From Paenibacillus kribbensis (GTDB lineage Bacteria > Bacillota > Bacilli > Paenibacillales > Paenibacillaceae): 64,000 bases of DNA. Position numbers and translations under genes: made by a program. Where the stretch lies: contig NZ_CP020028.1 in the NCBI RefSeq assembly GCF_002240415.1, forward strand, positions 4,799,501-4,863,500, given 5' to 3'. The notes under the pieces are model-generated. The model searched no databases. It worked only from the letters and a program-made list of their open reading frames with translations, and had not been told where the DNA came from. Positions 63,513-64,000 of this stretch are shown piece by piece; the first letter of the stretch is position 1; each line of letters opens with the position of its first letter.

Positions 63513-64000
63513 CTAGAGCCCACTTATCCAGCGTCCCGCCATTTTAATCCAATTAGAAACTTCAGGTTGAATGGTCTTTTCATTATCTAAAGCCATAGTT
63601 TCCTCAGTTCCAAGGGACAACCCATGCACCCCATTCGGGTAAATATGCATTTCCAAACTCACTTTATTCTTCAAAAGTGCATTAGCAAATAAAAAACTAT
63701 TTTCGACAGGAACAGGCTCGTCTGTATACGTGTGCCACAAGAATGTTGGTGGAGTATCGGAAGAAACATATTTTTCTAATGACACTTGATCTAATTGCTC
63801 ATTATAGTTATCACCTAACAAAGCTTTAAATGAACCCTCATGTGCAAACGTACCAGATGTAATAACCGGGTAACTTAGTAAAAGCCCGTTAGGTTTTATC
63901 ATTTCATTTGGGATTCCCAGGGCTTTCGATAAAAAACTACTTTTCCAAAAAACTCCTAGACTAGCTGCCAGGTGGCCACCGGCTGAAAAACCAACCACAA
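63513..64000 (-). CDS. Alpha/beta hydrolase (acetylesterase-like), N-terminus cut by window edge
   Basis: About 162 C-terminal residues. VGFSAGGHLAASLG is the Ser nucleophile of the HSL/BD-FAE-type esterases; LWHTYTDEPVPVENS gives the Asp and IYPNGVHGLSLG the His. The oxyanion HGG motif would be beyond the edge. It is upstream of the fructokinase gene by 40 bases and so probably in the same operon. It is the second esterase of the cluster. Confidence 0.85.
   Translation of the reverse strand, partial: VVGFSAGGHLAASLGVFWKSSFLSKALGIPNEMIKPNGLLLSYPVITSGTFAHEGSFKALLGDNYNEQLDQVSLEKYVSSDTPPTFLWHTYTDEPVPVENSFLFANALLKNKVSLEMHIYPNGVHGLSLGTEETMALDNEKTIQPEVSNWIKMAGRWISGL

Overview
The window reads as a chromosomal segment of a Paenibacillus-like Firmicute, most likely of the P. 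polymyxa group. The basis is strong AGGAGG ribosome sites, a sacB-levB levan operon, ribonuclease J, lipL, a THI-element thiC, bacilliredoxin, YitT and YneF proteins, and codon use typical of mid-GC Bacillales. No rRNA, tRNA, CRISPR array or prophage was seen. Species is inferred, not proven.

Layout. 1-8.5 kb: partial YesM-type sensor kinase, inositol-phosphatase family protein, Ddl ligase, a Cys/His amidase-domain protein, and aconitase with two tandem dyads upstream. 8.5-19 kb: a seven-gene minus-strand operon (lyase-GNAT fusion, amino-acid ABC transporter, M20 deacylase, MmgE/PrpD protein, FMN hydroxyacid oxidase) diverging from a hydroxycarboxylate-dehydrogenase-like gene and an aminotransferase. 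The order GNAT, binding protein, permease, ATPase, M20, MmgE/PrpD is that of Bacillus subtilis yxeLMNOPQ, the operon for S-(2-succino)cysteine disposal. Here the YxeK monooxygenase is missing, and a fumarase/argininosuccinate-lyase superfamily enzyme is fused to the acetyltransferase. I read this as a variant succinated-thiol salvage system and as the best novelty candidate in the window.

19-34 kb: housekeeping genes. These include thiC with a TPP riboswitch and terminator, an IclR regulator, a long superoxide dismutase with a helical N-terminal half and a possible mother-cell promoter, lipL, folE, a QueG-Ogt fusion, rnhA, signal peptidase, sodA and a DinB protein. 34-36 kb: an AraC regulator diverging from an iron alcohol dehydrogenase. 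36.2-38.2 kb: an AT-rich RloA/RloB (AbiL-like) ATPase plus TOPRIM-like pair, probably a phage-defence module, placed beside mutY-acpS. 38-48.5 kb: mutY, acpS, nadE, bacilliredoxin, a sporulation-type histidine kinase split by a one-base frameshift, a flavoprotein and ribonuclease J.

48.7-57.3 kb: a MarR regulator, the sacB-levB levan operon, and a heterodimeric ABC exporter under its own MarR regulator with a clear operator. 57.5-57.7 kb: an internally deleted IS30-like element. It marks the edge of an AT-rich island that runs to the window end: esterase, Nif3-like protein, MFS transporter, sucrose phosphorylase, PfkB sugar kinase, and a second esterase cut by the edge. Together these look like uptake and breakdown of sucrose or, by inference, acylated sucrose.
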